NCBI GenBank assembly: GCA_021849425.1
Contig: JAJZSY010000009.1
Coordinates: forward strand, 29,582 to 93,581
Length of the DNA stretch: 64,000 nt
Direction of reading: 5' to 3'
Origin: Pseudomonadota bacterium
Lineage (GTDB): Bacteria > Pseudomonadota > Alphaproteobacteria > Acetobacterales > Acetobacteraceae
This document shows, one piece after another, positions 27,275 to 36,989 of this stretch (position 1 is the first letter of the stretch; each line of letters starts with the position of its first letter). The notes under the pieces were generated by a model. That model saw only the letters and a list, made by a program, of their open reading frames with translations. It had not been told where the DNA came from and made no database searches. The position numbers were made by a program, and so were the translations under genes.

Positions 27275-28774
27275 ATGAAACTTCACGAAGTCCGTGTTCA
27301 CCCCTCGAAATCGCTGCTCAAGCGCGACAATCAGCTGGCCTGGAAGATCGCCGGCGTGGCGGCGGACAAGGTGACCGTCGACAAGGACGTGACGGCGATG
27401 ATCATCAACCGGATCATCGACAACGCGGCGGTTGCGGTGGCCTCGGTCAATCGCGGCCCGGTGGTCTCGGCGCGGGCGATGGCGCTCGGCCATGCCAAGC
27501 GCGGCGGGGCGACGGTGTTCGGCCTGCCGGCGCGCAAGACGGTGAGCCCGGAATGGGCCGCCTGGGCGAACGGCACGGCGGTGCGCGAGCTTGACTACCA
27601 CGACACCTTCCTCGCCGCCGACTATTCGCACCCGGGCGACAACATTCCGCCGATCCTCGCGGTCGGCCAGGTGATGGAGCGCTCCGGGCGCGACCTGATC
27701 CGCGGCATCGCGACCGGATATGAAATCCAGATCAACCTCGTCCGGGCGATCTGCCTGCACGAGTGGAAGAAGGATCACATCGCCCATCTCGCCCCCGCGC
27801 AGGCGGCGGGCATCGGCGCGCTGCTCGGGCTGAAGCAGGAGACGATCTTCCAGGCGGTGCAGCAGGCGGTGCATGTCAGCTTCACCACGCGCCAGAGCCG
27901 CAAGGGCGAGATCAGCTCGTGGAAGGCCTTCGCCCCCGCCCATGCCGGCAAGCTCGCGATCGAGGCGGTCGACCGGGCGATGCGCGGCGAGGGCGCGCCC
28001 AGCCCGATCTATGAAGGCGAGGACAGCGTGATCGCCTGGATGCTCGGCGGCAAGGATGCCGTCTACCACGTCCCGCTGCCCGGCAAGGGCGAGGCCAAGC
28101 GCGCGATCATGGACAGCTACACCAAGGAACACTCGGCCGAATACCAGAGCCAGGCGCTGATCGACCTCGCCTTCCGGATGCGCGAGCAGATCGAGAATTT
28201 CGATGCGATCGAGAAAATCATCATCCACACCTCGCATCACACCCATTACGTGATCGGAACGGGGGCGAACGATCCGCAGAAGATGGACCCGAAGGCGAGC
28301 CGCGAAACGCTCGACCACTCCATCATGTACATCTTCGCCGTCGCCCTGCAGGATGGCGCCTGGCACCATGTCGACAGCTACGCGCCGAAGCGGGCGCGGC
28401 GGGCGGACACGGTGGCGCTGTGGCACAAGATCGAAACCGCCGAGGACCCGGAATGGACGCGCCGCTACCACGCCGCCGATCCGGACGAGAAGGCGTTCGG
28501 CGGCCGCGTCGAGATCCGCTTCAAGGATGGCGCCACGCTGGTCGACGAGCTGGCGGTGGCCAACGCCCATTCGCTGGGCGCCCGCCCCTTCGAGCGCGCC
28601 GACTACATCCGCAAGTTCGAGACGCTGACCGATGGCATCATCTCCCCGCGCGAGGCGGCCCGTTTCCTCGAGGCGGTGCAGGAGCTGCCGCGCCTGCCGG
28701 CCGGCGAGCTGGACCGGCTGAACGTCGCCCTGCCCGCGGGCGCGCTGCTCGAAGGCAAGCCGGGCATCTTCTGA
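27275..28774 (+). CDS. prpD: 2-Methylcitrate dehydratase (MmgE/PrpD family)
   Basis: PrpD dehydrates 2-methylcitrate to cis-2-methylaconitate, the second step of the methylcitrate cycle that oxidises propionyl-CoA to pyruvate. The protein has 499 residues, near the bacterial PrpD length. Seen: the start [40 protein letters not shown] (family signature near 105-125), [38 protein letters not shown] and [14 protein letters not shown]. No acnD/prpF is present here, so rehydration probably relies on a housekeeping aconitase elsewhere. First of prpD-prpC-prpB. Confidence 0.95.
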   Translation: MKLHEVRVHPSKSLLKRDNQLAWKIAGVAADKVTVDKDVTAMIINRIIDNAAVAVASVNRGPVVSARAMALGHAKRGGATVFGLPARKTVSPEWAAWANGTAVRELDYHDTFLAADYSHPGDNIPPILAVGQVMERSGRDLIRGIATGYEIQINLVRAICLHEWKKDHIAHLAPAQAAGIGALLGLKQETIFQAVQQAVHVSFTTRQSRKGEISSWKAFAPAHAGKLAIEAVDRAMRGEGAPSPIYEGEDSVIAWMLGGKDAVYHVPLPGKGEAKRAIMDSYTKEHSAEYQSQALIDLAFRMREQIENFDAIEKIIIHTSHHTHYVIGTGANDPQKMDPKASRETLDHSIMYIFAVALQDGAWHHVDSYAPKRARRADTVALWHKIETAEDPEWTRRYHAADPDEKAFGGRVEIRFKDGATLVDELAVANAHSLGARPFERADYIRKFETLTDGIISPREAARFLEAVQELPRLPAGELDRLNVALPAGALLEGKPGIF

Positions 28775-28793
28775 GACGCAAGGAACAGACAGC

Positions 28794-29945
28794 ATGAGCG
28801 AGACCACGACGGCGCCGAAGCCGAAAAAGTCGGTCGCCCTTTCGGGGGTTGCCGCGGGAAACACCGCGCTGTGCAGCGTCGGCCGCAGCGGCAACGACCT
28901 GCACTATCGCGGCTACGACATTCTCGACATCGCCGAGACGTGCAGCTTCGAGGAGATCGCCCATCTGCTCATCCATGGCACGCTGCCCACCGCGGCGGAG
29001 CTTTCGGCCTATCTCGCGAAATTGCAGGCGCTGCGCGGGCTGCCGGAGGCGGTGCGCCGGGTGATCGAGGCGCTGCCGGCGGCGGCGCACCCGATGGATG
29101 TGATGCGCAGCGGCGTCTCCGCCCTGGGTTGCGTGCTGCCGGAGGCGCACGACCACAACCCGGCCGGCGCGCGCGACGTGGCGGACCGGCTGATCGCCTC
29201 GCTCGGTTCGATGCTGCTCTATTGGCATCATTTCAGCACCAATGGCCGTCGCATCGATGTCGAGACCGACGATGCGTCGATCGGCGCGCATTTCCTGCAC
29301 CTGCTGCACGGTCGCCGCCCGGTCGATGCCTGGGTGCGGGCGATGCACACCTCGCTCATCCTGTATGCTGAACACGAGTTCAACGCTTCCACCTTCGCCG
29401 CCCGCGTCGTCGCCGGCACCGGTTCGGACATCCATTCGGCGATCACCGCCGGCATCGGCGCGCTGCGCGGGCCGAAACATGGCGGCGCCAACGAATTCGC
29501 CTTCGAGGTGCAGAAGCGCTACGCCGACCCCGACGAGGCGGAGGCCGATATCCGCCGCCGGATCGAGGCGCGCGAGGTGATCATCGGCTTCGGCCATCCG
29601 GTCTACACCATCGCCGATCCGCGCAACGTGGTCATCAAGCGCGTCGCGCAGTCGCTCTCCGAGCAGGCGGGATCGATGAAGATGTTCAACATCGCCGCGC
29701 GCATCGAGAGCGTGATGCACGACGCAAAGCGGATGTTCCCCAATCTCGACTGGTTCTCGGCCGTGTCCTACCACATGATGGGCGTGCCCACCGCGATGTT
29801 CACGCCGCTCTTCGTGATCGCGCGGACCGCCGGCTGGAGCGCGCATGTGATGGAACAGCGCGCCGACAACAAGATCATCCGCCCCTCGGCCAATTACGTC
29901 GGGCCCGAGGATCGCAAGTTCGTGCCGCTCGACAAGCGCGGCTGA
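28794..29945 (+). CDS. prpC: 2-Methylcitrate synthase (citrate synthase family)
   Basis: PrpC condenses propionyl-CoA with oxaloacetate to 2-methylcitrate. The protein has 383 residues, the short (type I-like) form expected for PrpC. Motifs: [20 protein letters not shown] at the start, [21 protein letters not shown] (histidine region), [16 protein letters not shown] with the catalytic His, [13 protein letters not shown] and [14 protein letters not shown]. The start context and the prpD/prpB neighbours favour methylcitrate over citrate synthase, although these enzymes often have both activities. It lies 19 bases after prpD. Confidence 0.95.
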   Translation: MSETTTAPKPKKSVALSGVAAGNTALCSVGRSGNDLHYRGYDILDIAETCSFEEIAHLLIHGTLPTAAELSAYLAKLQALRGLPEAVRRVIEALPAAAHPMDVMRSGVSALGCVLPEAHDHNPAGARDVADRLIASLGSMLLYWHHFSTNGRRIDVETDDASIGAHFLHLLHGRRPVDAWVRAMHTSLILYAEHEFNASTFAARVVAGTGSDIHSAITAGIGALRGPKHGGANEFAFEVQKRYADPDEAEADIRRRIEAREVIIGFGHPVYTIADPRNVVIKRVAQSLSEQAGSMKMFNIAARIESVMHDAKRMFPNLDWFSAVSYHMMGVPTAMFTPLFVIARTAGWSAHVMEQRADNKIIRPSANYVGPEDRKFVPLDKRG

Positions 29946-29955
29946 GGAGGGTTCG

Positions 29956-30870
29956 ATGAGCTATCTGCAAGCATCCGACCTGCCGGCGCGCGCCGCCGGC
30001 CAGCGCTTCCGCGAGCTTGTCGCGCGCGGGCCGATCGTGCAGATCCCCGGCGCGCATAACGGGCTCGCCGGCCGCCAGGCGATGCGGGCCGGTTTCGAGG
30101 CGTGCTACCTCTCGGGCGCGGCGATGACCGCCTCGATGGGGCTGCCAGATCTCGGCATCATCACTGTCGACGAGGTATGCTTCTTCGTCCGCCAGGTGGC
30201 GCGGGCCTCGGGCCTGCCGGTGGTGGTCGATGGCGATACCGGCTACGGCGAGGCGCTCAACGTCATGCACATGGTGCGCAGCTTCGAGGATGCCGGGGCC
30301 GGTGCCGTGCATATCGAGGACCAGCTGCTGCCGAAGAAATGCGGCCACCTGAACGACAAGAAACTCGCCGATCCGCGCGACATGGCGGCGAAGGTGGCGG
30401 CGGCGGCGCATGCGCGGCGGGATCTCTACGTCATCGCGCGGACCGATGCCGCGGCGAGCGAGGGGATGGACGGCGCGGTGGCGCGGGCCAGGATGTATGT
30501 CGAGGCCGGGGCGGACGCGATCTTCCCCGAAGCCCTCTACAGCGCCGAGATGTTCCGCGAATTCGCCCGCCGGATGCCGGGCGTGCCCCTGCTCGCCAAC
30601 ATGACCGAGTTCGGCCGCACCCCGTTCTTCACCGCCGCCGAATTCGAGGAGATGGGCTACCGCATGGTGATCTGGCCCGTCACCTCGCTGCGGGTGTCGG
30701 CGAAGGCGGTGGAAACTCTCTACGCCGCGATCCGGCGCGATGGCGGTGCGCAGAACTGCGTCGAGGCGATGCAGACGCGCGCCGAGCTGTACGAGACGAT
30801 CGACTATGCCGGGTTCGAGGCGCTGGATGCGACGATCGTCAAGACCATCGTCCCCGAGCCGATCGGCTGA
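29956..30870 (+). CDS. prpB: Methylisocitrate lyase
   Basis: PrpB cleaves 2-methylisocitrate to pyruvate and succinate, closing the methylcitrate cycle. The protein has 304 residues. Active-site features of the isocitrate lyase superfamily are visible: PGAHNGLAG near the start, VDGDTGYGEALNV, HIEDQLLPKKCGHLNDKKL with the catalytic cysteine in KKCGH, and ARTDAAASEG. TEFGRTPFF is also PrpB-like. It follows prpC by 10 bases with GAGGAGGG before the start, so it is part of the same operon. Confidence 0.96.
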   Translation: MSYLQASDLPARAAGQRFRELVARGPIVQIPGAHNGLAGRQAMRAGFEACYLSGAAMTASMGLPDLGIITVDEVCFFVRQVARASGLPVVVDGDTGYGEALNVMHMVRSFEDAGAGAVHIEDQLLPKKCGHLNDKKLADPRDMAAKVAAAAHARRDLYVIARTDAAASEGMDGAVARARMYVEAGADAIFPEALYSAEMFREFARRMPGVPLLANMTEFGRTPFFTAAEFEEMGYRMVIWPVTSLRVSAKAVETLYAAIRRDGGAQNCVEAMQTRAELYETIDYAGFEALDATIVKTIVPEPIG

Positions 30871-30897
30871 CGGAGACGCCGCTTTCGGGAGGAACCG

Positions 30898-32073
30898 ATG
30901 AACGCCACGCCGCCATCCGACGCAACGCCGCAATTCGCGCTCGACGAGGCGCAGCGCGCGATTGCCGAGATGGCGCGCGGCTTCGCCGATGAAAAACTGG
31001 CGCCGCACGCGGTGGCGTGGGACGAGGCGAAGCATTTTCCCGTCGATGCGATCCGCGAGGGGGCGGCGCTCGGCATGGGCGGGATCTATGTGCGCGAGGA
31101 GAGCGGCGGGTCGGGGCTGACCCGGCTCGACGCGGCGCTGATCTTCGAGGCGCTGGCGACCGGCTGCCCCGCGGTGTCGGCCTATATGTCGATCCACAAC
31201 ATGGTGGCCTGGATGGTCGATCGCTTCGGCGACGACGCCCAGCGCCGCGACGTCCTGCCGGCGCTGGTCAGCATGGAGCATCTCGCCAGCTACTGCCTGA
31301 CCGAGCCGGGCGCGGGATCGGACGCCGCGGCGCTGAAAACGAAGGCCGTGCGCGATGGCGACGATTACGTGCTCGATGGCGTCAAGCAATTCATCTCCGG
31401 CGCCGGGGCGACCGACCTCTATCTGGTGATGGCGCGCAGCGGCGGCGCCGGCGCGCGCGGAATTTCCTCCTTCCTGGTGCCGAAGGATACGAAGGGGCTC
31501 GGCTTCGGCGCCAATGAGCGGAAGATGGGCTGGAACGCGCAGCCGACGCGCCAGGTGATCTTCGAATCCTGCCGCATTCCGGCGCGGTTCCGCCTCGGCG
31601 CGGAAGGCGAGGGGTTCCGCATCGCGATGAGCGGGCTCGATGGCGGGCGGGTGAATATCGGCGCCTGCTCGCTCGGCGGCGCGCAGGCGGCGCTGGAGAA
31701 GGCGCTGCGCTACATGGGCGAGCGCGAGGCGTTCGGCCGCCGGCTGGAGGAGTTCCAGGCCTTGCAGTTCCGGCTCGCCGACATGGCGACCGAGCTGGAG
31801 GCGGCGCGGCTCTTCCTGTGGTCCGCCGCGGCTTCGCTCGATCGCGGCGCGGCGGACGCGACACGCCGCTGCGCGATGGCGAAGCGCATCGCCACCGATA
31901 CCGGTTTCGAGGTCGCCAACAACGCGCTGCAACTTTTCGGCGGCTACGGCTATCTCGCCGAATACGGCATCGAGAAGATCGTGCGCGATCTGCGGGTGCA
32001 CCAGATACTGGAAGGGACGAACGAAATCATGAGACTGATCGTCGCGCGCGGCCTCATCGGGCGGAACGCATGA
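30898..32073 (+). CDS. Acyl-CoA dehydrogenase, probably isobutyryl-CoA dehydrogenase
   Basis: This FAD enzyme has 391 residues. It oxidises an acyl-CoA to the 2-enoyl-CoA and passes electrons to ETF; an ETF-quinone oxidoreductase lies at 44733. Seen: SYCLTEPGAGSDAAALKTKA (FAD/substrate loop), YVLDGVKQFISGAGATD, MGWNAQPTRQVIFESCRIP, REAFGRRLEEFQALQF, QLFGGYGYLAEYGIEKIVRD and ILEGTNEIMRLIVAR with the catalytic glutamate. Its stop overlaps the 3-hydroxyisobutyryl-CoA hydrolase start by ATGA, and mmsB follows, so isobutyryl-CoA from valine is the likely substrate. The sequence alone fits any short branched-chain member. Confidence 0.88.
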   Translation: MNATPPSDATPQFALDEAQRAIAEMARGFADEKLAPHAVAWDEAKHFPVDAIREGAALGMGGIYVREESGGSGLTRLDAALIFEALATGCPAVSAYMSIHNMVAWMVDRFGDDAQRRDVLPALVSMEHLASYCLTEPGAGSDAAALKTKAVRDGDDYVLDGVKQFISGAGATDLYLVMARSGGAGARGISSFLVPKDTKGLGFGANERKMGWNAQPTRQVIFESCRIPARFRLGAEGEGFRIAMSGLDGGRVNIGACSLGGAQAALEKALRYMGEREAFGRRLEEFQALQFRLADMATELEAARLFLWSAAASLDRGAADATRRCAMAKRIATDTGFEVANNALQLFGGYGYLAEYGIEKIVRDLRVHQILEGTNEIMRLIVARGLIGRNA

Positions 32074-33143
32074 GCGGTGAGATCACCACGGATGTCGAGA
32101 TCCGGGTCGAGGGCCGGGTCGGCCGGATCAGCCTGAACCGGCCGCGCGCGCTCAACGCCCTGACCCACGACATGGAAGTGGCGATCGATGCCGCGCTGCT
32201 GCGCTGGGCGGATGATCCTTCCGTCGCCTTCGTGATGGTGGACGGGCGGGGCGAGCGCGGGCTGTGCGCGGGCGGCGATATTCGCGCGCTCTACGACGCG
32301 GCGAAGAGCGGCGGCGAACGTCTGGCGTTTCCGTTCTTCGGCGACGAATACCGGATGAACGCCCATATCGCGAATTATCCGAAACCCTTCGTCGCGCTGA
32401 TGGACGGGATCGTGATGGGCGGCGGCGTCGGCATTTCGGCGCACGGCTCGCACCGGATCGTCACCGAGCGGACGATGCTGGCGATGCCGGAGGTCGGCAT
32501 CGGCTTCGTGCCGGATGTCGGCGGCACCTTCCTCCTCGGGCGGATGCCGGGCGAGACCGGCATCCACGCCGCACTCACCGCGCACCGGATGACCGGCGCC
32601 GACGCGCTCTCCTGCGGCATCGCCGATCATTACGTCGAAAGCCGGCATTTGCCGGCGCTGACGGCGGCGCTGGCGGCACTGGTGGACGGCGCGGATGTCG
32701 ACGACTGCATCGCCGCCTTCGCGACCCCGGCGCCGGACTCGCCGCTGCTTGCGGCGCGCGGCTGGATCGACGAGTGCTACGGGCGGCCGACGGCGGAGGC
32801 GATCGTCGCGGCGCTGGAAGCGCATGCCGACCCTGCGGCGCGCGAGGCGGCGGCGACGATCAGGCGCATGTCCCCCACCTCGGTGAAGCTCAGCCTGCGC
32901 CTCGTGCGCGCGGCGCGGGGCGATGCGAAGGTGGAAACCGCGATCGACCGCGAGTTCCGCGTCGCGGTGCGCTGCGTCGCCGCCCATGATTTCGTCGAGG
33001 GCGTGCGGGCGCAGCTCGTCGACAAGGACCGCAATCCGCGCTGGCAGCCGGCGACGCTCGACGGCGTGGATGATGAAACGCTCGATGCGTATTTCGCGCC
33101 GCTCGGCGCCGACGAGCTGGGGCTCGATGCACTAACAACCTGA
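32070..33143 (+). CDS. 3-Hydroxyisobutyryl-CoA hydrolase (enoyl-CoA hydratase family)
   Basis: This protein has 357 residues from ATG 32070, which overlaps the acyl-CoA dehydrogenase stop (ATGA). It hydrolyses 3-hydroxyisobutyryl-CoA to the free acid in valine catabolism, preventing build-up of reactive methacrylyl-CoA. The crotonase oxyanion hole is in LCAGGDIRALYDAAKSG, and GGGVGISAHGSHRI plus LAMPEVGIGFVPDVGGTFLL carry the active-site Glu/Asp typical of HIBCH. VRAQLVDKDRNPRWQPATL is the C-terminal HIBCH mark. A methacrylyl-CoA hydratase is not seen in the window and must be elsewhere. Confidence 0.93.
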   Translation: MSGEITTDVEIRVEGRVGRISLNRPRALNALTHDMEVAIDAALLRWADDPSVAFVMVDGRGERGLCAGGDIRALYDAAKSGGERLAFPFFGDEYRMNAHIANYPKPFVALMDGIVMGGGVGISAHGSHRIVTERTMLAMPEVGIGFVPDVGGTFLLGRMPGETGIHAALTAHRMTGADALSCGIADHYVESRHLPALTAALAALVDGADVDDCIAAFATPAPDSPLLAARGWIDECYGRPTAEAIVAALEAHADPAAREAAATIRRMSPTSVKLSLRLVRAARGDAKVETAIDREFRVAVRCVAAHDFVEGVRAQLVDKDRNPRWQPATLDGVDDETLDAYFAPLGADELGLDALTT

Positions 33144-33156
33144 CAGGAGGACACGC

Positions 33157-34056
33157 ATGGCACGGATCGGATTCATCGGCCTGGGCAATATGGGCGGCCC
33201 GATGGCCGCCAATCTGGTCCGCGCGGGCCATGCGGTGCTCGGTTTCGACACCGTGCCGGCGGCGCGCGAGGCGGCGGCGGCCGCGGGTGTAACGATCGTG
33301 GAGCTTGCCGCCGAGGCGGCGCGCGACGCGGATGCGGTGATCACGATGCTGCCCTCCGGCCCGATCGTGCGCGCGGTGTATGAGGCGGCGGACGGCATCC
33401 TGCCGGCGGCGCGGGCCGGCACGCTGTTCATCGACTGCTCGACGATCGATGTCGATTCCGCCCGCGCCGCGCATGCGATGGCGGCGGGGCGGGGCATGCT
33501 CTCGCTCGATGCGCCGGTCTCCGGCGGGGTGGGCGGCGCCAGCGCCGGAACGCTGACCTTCATGGCCGGCGGCACCGCCGAGGCGTTCGAGCGCGGCGAG
33601 CCGCTGCTGGCGGCGATGGGAAGGCGCATCGTGCATTGCGGTGCCGCCGGGGCCGGGCAGGCGGCGAAGATCTGCAACAACATGATCCTCGGCATCTCGA
33701 TGATCGCGGTGAGCGAGGCCTTCGCGCTGGCCGACCGGCTCGGGCTGGAGCGGCAGAAACTGTTCGACGTGGCGTCTACCGCCTCGGGCCAGTGCTGGTC
33801 GCTGACCTCCTATTGCCCGGTGCCGGGGCCGGTGCCGGCGAGCCCGGCCAATCACGACTACCGGCCGGGCTTCGCCGCCGCGCTGATGCTGAAGGATCTC
33901 GGCCTCGCGATGGAGGCGTCGGCGGCGACCGGCACCGAAACCGCGCTCGGCCGCCACGCGCGCGACATCTACGCCGCCTTCGCCGAAACCGGGCATGGCA
34001 GCGAGGATTTTTCCGCGATCTTCCGCGCGATCTCGGCGGCGTCGAAGCCCGCCTGA
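33157..34056 (+). CDS. mmsB: 3-Hydroxyisobutyrate dehydrogenase
   Basis: MmsB oxidises 3-hydroxyisobutyrate to methylmalonate semialdehyde with NAD. The protein has 299 residues. The N-terminal dinucleotide site is IGFIGLGNMGGPMAANLVRA, followed by DAPVSGGVGGASAGTLTFM (substrate loop), GAGQAAKICNNMILGISM with the catalytic Lys, and the C-terminal KDLGLAMEASAATG. It starts 13 bases after the hydrolase with AGGAGG upstream. It continues the valine route. The next enzyme, methylmalonate-semialdehyde dehydrogenase (MmsA), which would give propionyl-CoA, is not in this window. Confidence 0.95.
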   Translation: MARIGFIGLGNMGGPMAANLVRAGHAVLGFDTVPAAREAAAAAGVTIVELAAEAARDADAVITMLPSGPIVRAVYEAADGILPAARAGTLFIDCSTIDVDSARAAHAMAAGRGMLSLDAPVSGGVGGASAGTLTFMAGGTAEAFERGEPLLAAMGRRIVHCGAAGAGQAAKICNNMILGISMIAVSEAFALADRLGLERQKLFDVASTASGQCWSLTSYCPVPGPVPASPANHDYRPGFAAALMLKDLGLAMEASAATGTETALGRHARDIYAAFAETGHGSEDFSAIFRAISAASKPA

Positions 34057-34087
34057 ACGGCGCGGAACCAGAACAAGGGAAACGTCC

Positions 34088-35809
34088 ATGACCGACTTCA
34101 TCGCCGCGCGGCAGTTCCTGCTCGACCACCGGGCCGATCTTGCCGCCGCCTCCGCCGGCTTCCGCTGGCCGGAGGCGCGGGATTTCAACTGGGCGCTCGA
34201 CTGGTTCGACGCGCATCTCGCCCGCGACGCCGCCAGCGCGCAGCGCCCGGCGTTGTGGATCGCCGATCCGGCGGGCGGGGAGGATGTGCGGCTGAGCTTC
34301 GCCGACCTTTCCGCCCGGTCGAACCGCACGGCGAATTTCCTGCGCGCCCAGGGCGTGCGGCGGGGCGACCGGCTGATCCTGCTGCTCGGCAATATCGTGC
34401 CGCTCTGGGAGGTGATGCTGGCGGCGATCAAGCTCGGCGCGGTGGTGATTCCGGCAACGACGCTGCTGACGCCCGAGGAGTTGCAGGACCGGGTGGAGCG
34501 CGGCGCTGCGCGTTTCGTGGTGACGACGGCGGATCAGGCGGCGAAGTTCGACGCGGTGGCCGGCACGTTCCAGCGGATCGCGATCGGCGGCGCGCCCGAT
34601 GGCTGGACGGCTTACGCACCGGAGGGCGAGAGCGCCGATTTCGTGCCGGACGGGCCGACGCGGGCCGATGATCCGCTGCTGCTCTATTTCACCTCCGGCA
34701 CCACGGCGAAGCCGAAACTCGTTCTGCATTCGCATTATTCCTATCCCGTCGGCAGCCTCTCGACGATGTACTGGATCGGGTTGCAGCCGGGCGATGTGCA
34801 TCTGAACATTTCCTCGCCGGGCTGGGCGAAACACGCCTGGAGCAGTTTCTTCGCGCCCTGGAACGCGGGGGCGACGGTGTTCATCGTCAACCAGCCGCGC
34901 TTCGAGGCGAAGGCGCTGCTCGATACGCTGGTCCGCTGCGGGGTGACGACGCTCTGCGCGCCGCCGACGGTCTGGCGGCTGCTGATCCAGAACGACCTCG
35001 CGCAATGGAAGGTGGCGCTGCGCGAACTGGCCTGCGCCGGCGAGCCGCTGAACGCCGAGATCATCGACCGGGTGCGGGCGATGTGGGGGCTGACCATCCG
35101 CGATGGCTACGGCCAGACCGAGACGACCGCGCAGATCGGCAACTCCCCCGGCCAGGCGGTCAAGCCGGGCTCGATGGGCCGGCCGCTGCCGGGCTACCGG
35201 ATTTCCATTCTCGATCAGGCGAACGATTCGGTGACCGAGGGCGAGGTGGCGCTGCCGCTCGGCGCGGCGCGGCCGGCCGGGCTGATGCGCGGCTATGTCG
35301 ATGCCGCGACCGGCGCGCTGCGCGGCACCGATGGCGCCTATTACCGCACCGGCGATGTCGCGCAGATCGATGCCGATGGCTATCTCACCTTCGTCGGCCG
35401 GGCGGATGACGTGTTCAAATCGTCCGATTACCGGATCAGCCCGTTCGAGCTGGAGAGCGTGCTGATCGAGCATGGAAGCGTCGCCGAGGCGGCGGTGGTG
35501 CCGAAGCCGGACGAGATCCGCCTCTCGGTGCCGGTCGCCTATGTCGCGCTGGTGCCGGGGGCGGTGGCGGACCGGGCCACGGCGCTGTCGATCTTCCGGC
35601 ATGCGCGGGCGCGGCTGGCGCCGTTCAAGCGCATCCGCGAGATCGTGTTCGTGACCGACCTGCCGAAGACGATTTCCGGGAAAATCCGGCGCGTGCAGTT
35701 GCGGCGCGGCGAGGCGGGCGGCGAGGCCGGGCTGGCGGGCGAGGTGGTACGCTTCGCCGAGAGCGCGTTCCCGGAGCTGGCCTCGGGCGAGGGCGGCGGC
35801 CCGGCGTGA
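34088..35809 (+). CDS. AMP-dependent acyl-CoA synthetase (medium-chain/AcsM-like)
   Basis: This protein has 573 residues from ATG 34088; the open frame extends back into mmsB but without family features. ATP-binding loop LLYFTSGTTAKPKLVLHSH, DGYGQTETTAQIGNSPG, YYRTGDVAQIDADGYLTFVG, GRADDVFKSSDYRISPFELE and the A10 motif LPKTISGKIRRVQLR are all in place. The region SSPGWAKHAWSSFFAPWNAG is typical of the medium-chain acyl-CoA or acetyl-CoA-like synthetase subgroup. Within this operon it may activate isobutyrate, propionate or another short-chain acid. The substrate is inferred from context only. Confidence 0.9.
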   Translation: MTDFIAARQFLLDHRADLAAASAGFRWPEARDFNWALDWFDAHLARDAASAQRPALWIADPAGGEDVRLSFADLSARSNRTANFLRAQGVRRGDRLILLLGNIVPLWEVMLAAIKLGAVVIPATTLLTPEELQDRVERGAARFVVTTADQAAKFDAVAGTFQRIAIGGAPDGWTAYAPEGESADFVPDGPTRADDPLLLYFTSGTTAKPKLVLHSHYSYPVGSLSTMYWIGLQPGDVHLNISSPGWAKHAWSSFFAPWNAGATVFIVNQPRFEAKALLDTLVRCGVTTLCAPPTVWRLLIQNDLAQWKVALRELACAGEPLNAEIIDRVRAMWGLTIRDGYGQTETTAQIGNSPGQAVKPGSMGRPLPGYRISILDQANDSVTEGEVALPLGAARPAGLMRGYVDAATGALRGTDGAYYRTGDVAQIDADGYLTFVGRADDVFKSSDYRISPFELESVLIEHGSVAEAAVVPKPDEIRLSVPVAYVALVPGAVADRATALSIFRHARARLAPFKRIREIVFVTDLPKTISGKIRRVQLRRGEAGGEAGLAGEVVRFAESAFPELASGEGGGPA

Positions 35810-35844
35810 TGACGCACCGGGCGATCTGACGGGGCGGAGCAAAA

Positions 35845-36612
35845 ATGGACATTCGCGACAGGGTGTTTCTGGTCACCGGCGGCGGCTCCGGGCTTGGCGC
35901 CGCCGCGGCGCGGGCGCTGGCCGCGCAGGGCGGGCGCGTGGTGCTGGCGGATGTGGCCGAGGCGCCGGGCATGGCGCTGGCGGGCGAACTCGGCGCCGCC
36001 GCGCGCTTCGTGCGGACCGATGTGACGGATGCCGGCCAGGCCGTTGAAGCGGTCGCGGCGGCGCGGGCGGCGTTCGGCGGGCTGCACGGGCTGATCAACT
36101 GCGCCGGAATCGTGCTTGGCGAGAAGGTGCTGGGGCGCGAGGGGCCGGCCTCGCTCGAGCGGTTCGCGCGGGTGATTTCGGTGAACCTCGTCGGCACGTT
36201 CAACATGATCCGCCTCGCCGCCGCGGCGATGGCGGAAGGTGCGCCGGATGAGGGCGGCGAGCGCGGGGTGATCGTGAACACCGCCTCGATCGCGGCGTTC
36301 GACGGTCAGATCGGCCAGGCCGCCTACGCCGCCTCCAAGGCCGGGGTCGCCGGCATGACGCTGCCGCTGGCGCGCGAGCTGGCGCGCAGCGGAATCCGGG
36401 TGATGACGATCGCGCCCGGCGTGTTCGAAACCCCGATGCTGGCCGGCCTGCCGGACGAGGCGCAGCGCGCCCTTGGCGCCGCCGTGCCGTTTCCGCCGCG
36501 GCTCGGGCGGCCGGCGGAATATGCCGCGCTGGTGTGCCATATCATCGCCAACACCATGCTGAACGGCGAGACCATCCGGCTCGACGGCGCGCTGCGGATG
36601 GCGCCGCGCTGA
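35845..36612 (+). CDS. SDR, 3-hydroxyacyl-CoA dehydrogenase type 2-like (HSD17B10-like)
   Basis: This classical SDR has 255 residues. [19 protein letters not shown] (NAD site), [47 protein letters not shown] and [19 protein letters not shown] (YxxxK) are seen. The pattern AGIxxxxK...REG and the ending [18 protein letters not shown] match the HSD17B10 group, which oxidises 2-methyl-3-hydroxybutyryl-CoA (isoleucine) and short 3-hydroxyacyl-CoAs. It is last in the branched-chain/short-chain acid gene run, followed by a tRNA gene 62 bases downstream. Confidence 0.9.
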   Translation: MDIRDRVFLVTGGGSGLGAAAARALAAQGGRVVLADVAEAPGMALAGELGAAARFVRTDVTDAGQAVEAVAAARAAFGGLHGLINCAGIVLGEKVLGREGPASLERFARVISVNLVGTFNMIRLAAAAMAEGAPDEGGERGVIVNTASIAAFDGQIGQAAYAASKAGVAGMTLPLARELARSGIRVMTIAPGVFETPMLAGLPDEAQRALGAAVPFPPRLGRPAEYAALVCHIIANTMLNGETIRLDGALRMAPR

Positions 36613-36674
36613 CCCGCTCCACCCCTCTTGCATCGCGGGGCGGCGGCCTGTAATACCCATCGCACCGCAACGGC

Positions 36675-36749
36675 GGGCGCGTAGCTCAGCGGGAGAGCAC
36701 TGCCTTGACATGGCAGGGGTCACAGGTTCAATCCCTGTCGCGCCCACCA
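36675..36749 (+). tRNA. tRNA-Val(GAC)
   Basis: 75 bases including an encoded CCA end. The acceptor stem GGGCGCG pairs with CGCGCCC, the D arm is GCTC/GAGC, the anticodon stem is CTGCC/GGCAG with loop TTGACAT (anticodon GAC, valine), and the T arm is ACAGG/CCTGT with loop TTCAATC. All stems are perfect. Confidence 0.97.
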
Positions 36750-36843
36750 CTCAAATCCACGAAATCAAACAGTTTTCCGGAATCGTCTCGGGCGTTGACC
36801 GACCTTCGCCTGTCCGTAGCAACGACACGGTAACCACCCTATT

Positions 36844-36889
36844 GTCCTGTTCCCGAAATTCATGGGTGAATTTCAGATGCGAACAGGAC
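36844..36889. repeat. Nested inverted repeat 1, downstream of tRNA-Val
   Basis: Outer arms GTCCTGTTC (36844-36852) and GAACAGGAC (36881-36889) enclose a second perfect pair GAAATTC / GAATTTC around ATGGGT. The whole can fold as a stem with one small internal loop. It does not end in a T tract, so it is not an obvious terminator. Confidence 0.85.
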
Positions 36890-36906
36890 GCTAAATGATT
36901 GATTTT

Positions 36907-36961
36907 CCTAGTGTCCACTTTCAATCTGAAATCCATCGGATTTCAGGTTCGGGGCACTAGG
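36907..36961. repeat. Nested inverted repeat 2
   Basis: Outer arms CCTAGTG (36907-36913) and CACTAGG (36955-36961) enclose the perfect pair CTGAAATCC / GGATTTCAG with the 3-base loop ATC. It has the same two-level design as the hairpin 17 bases before it, and the inner arms share GAAAT. Together they resemble a REP-type pair. Confidence 0.85.
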
Positions 36962-36989
36962 GTCGGGGCAGGTTTGCCCCGGCGCCCGG

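Noticed and set aside
28794..29945. Housekeeping citrate synthase
   Set aside because: The short length, the N-terminal form and position between prpD and prpB fit 2-methylcitrate synthase better.
36675..36961. Integrated element at tRNA-Val
   Set aside because: No integrase, no duplicated tRNA 3' end and only about 240 bases before the next gene. The two hairpins remain unexplained, but a genomic island is not supported.
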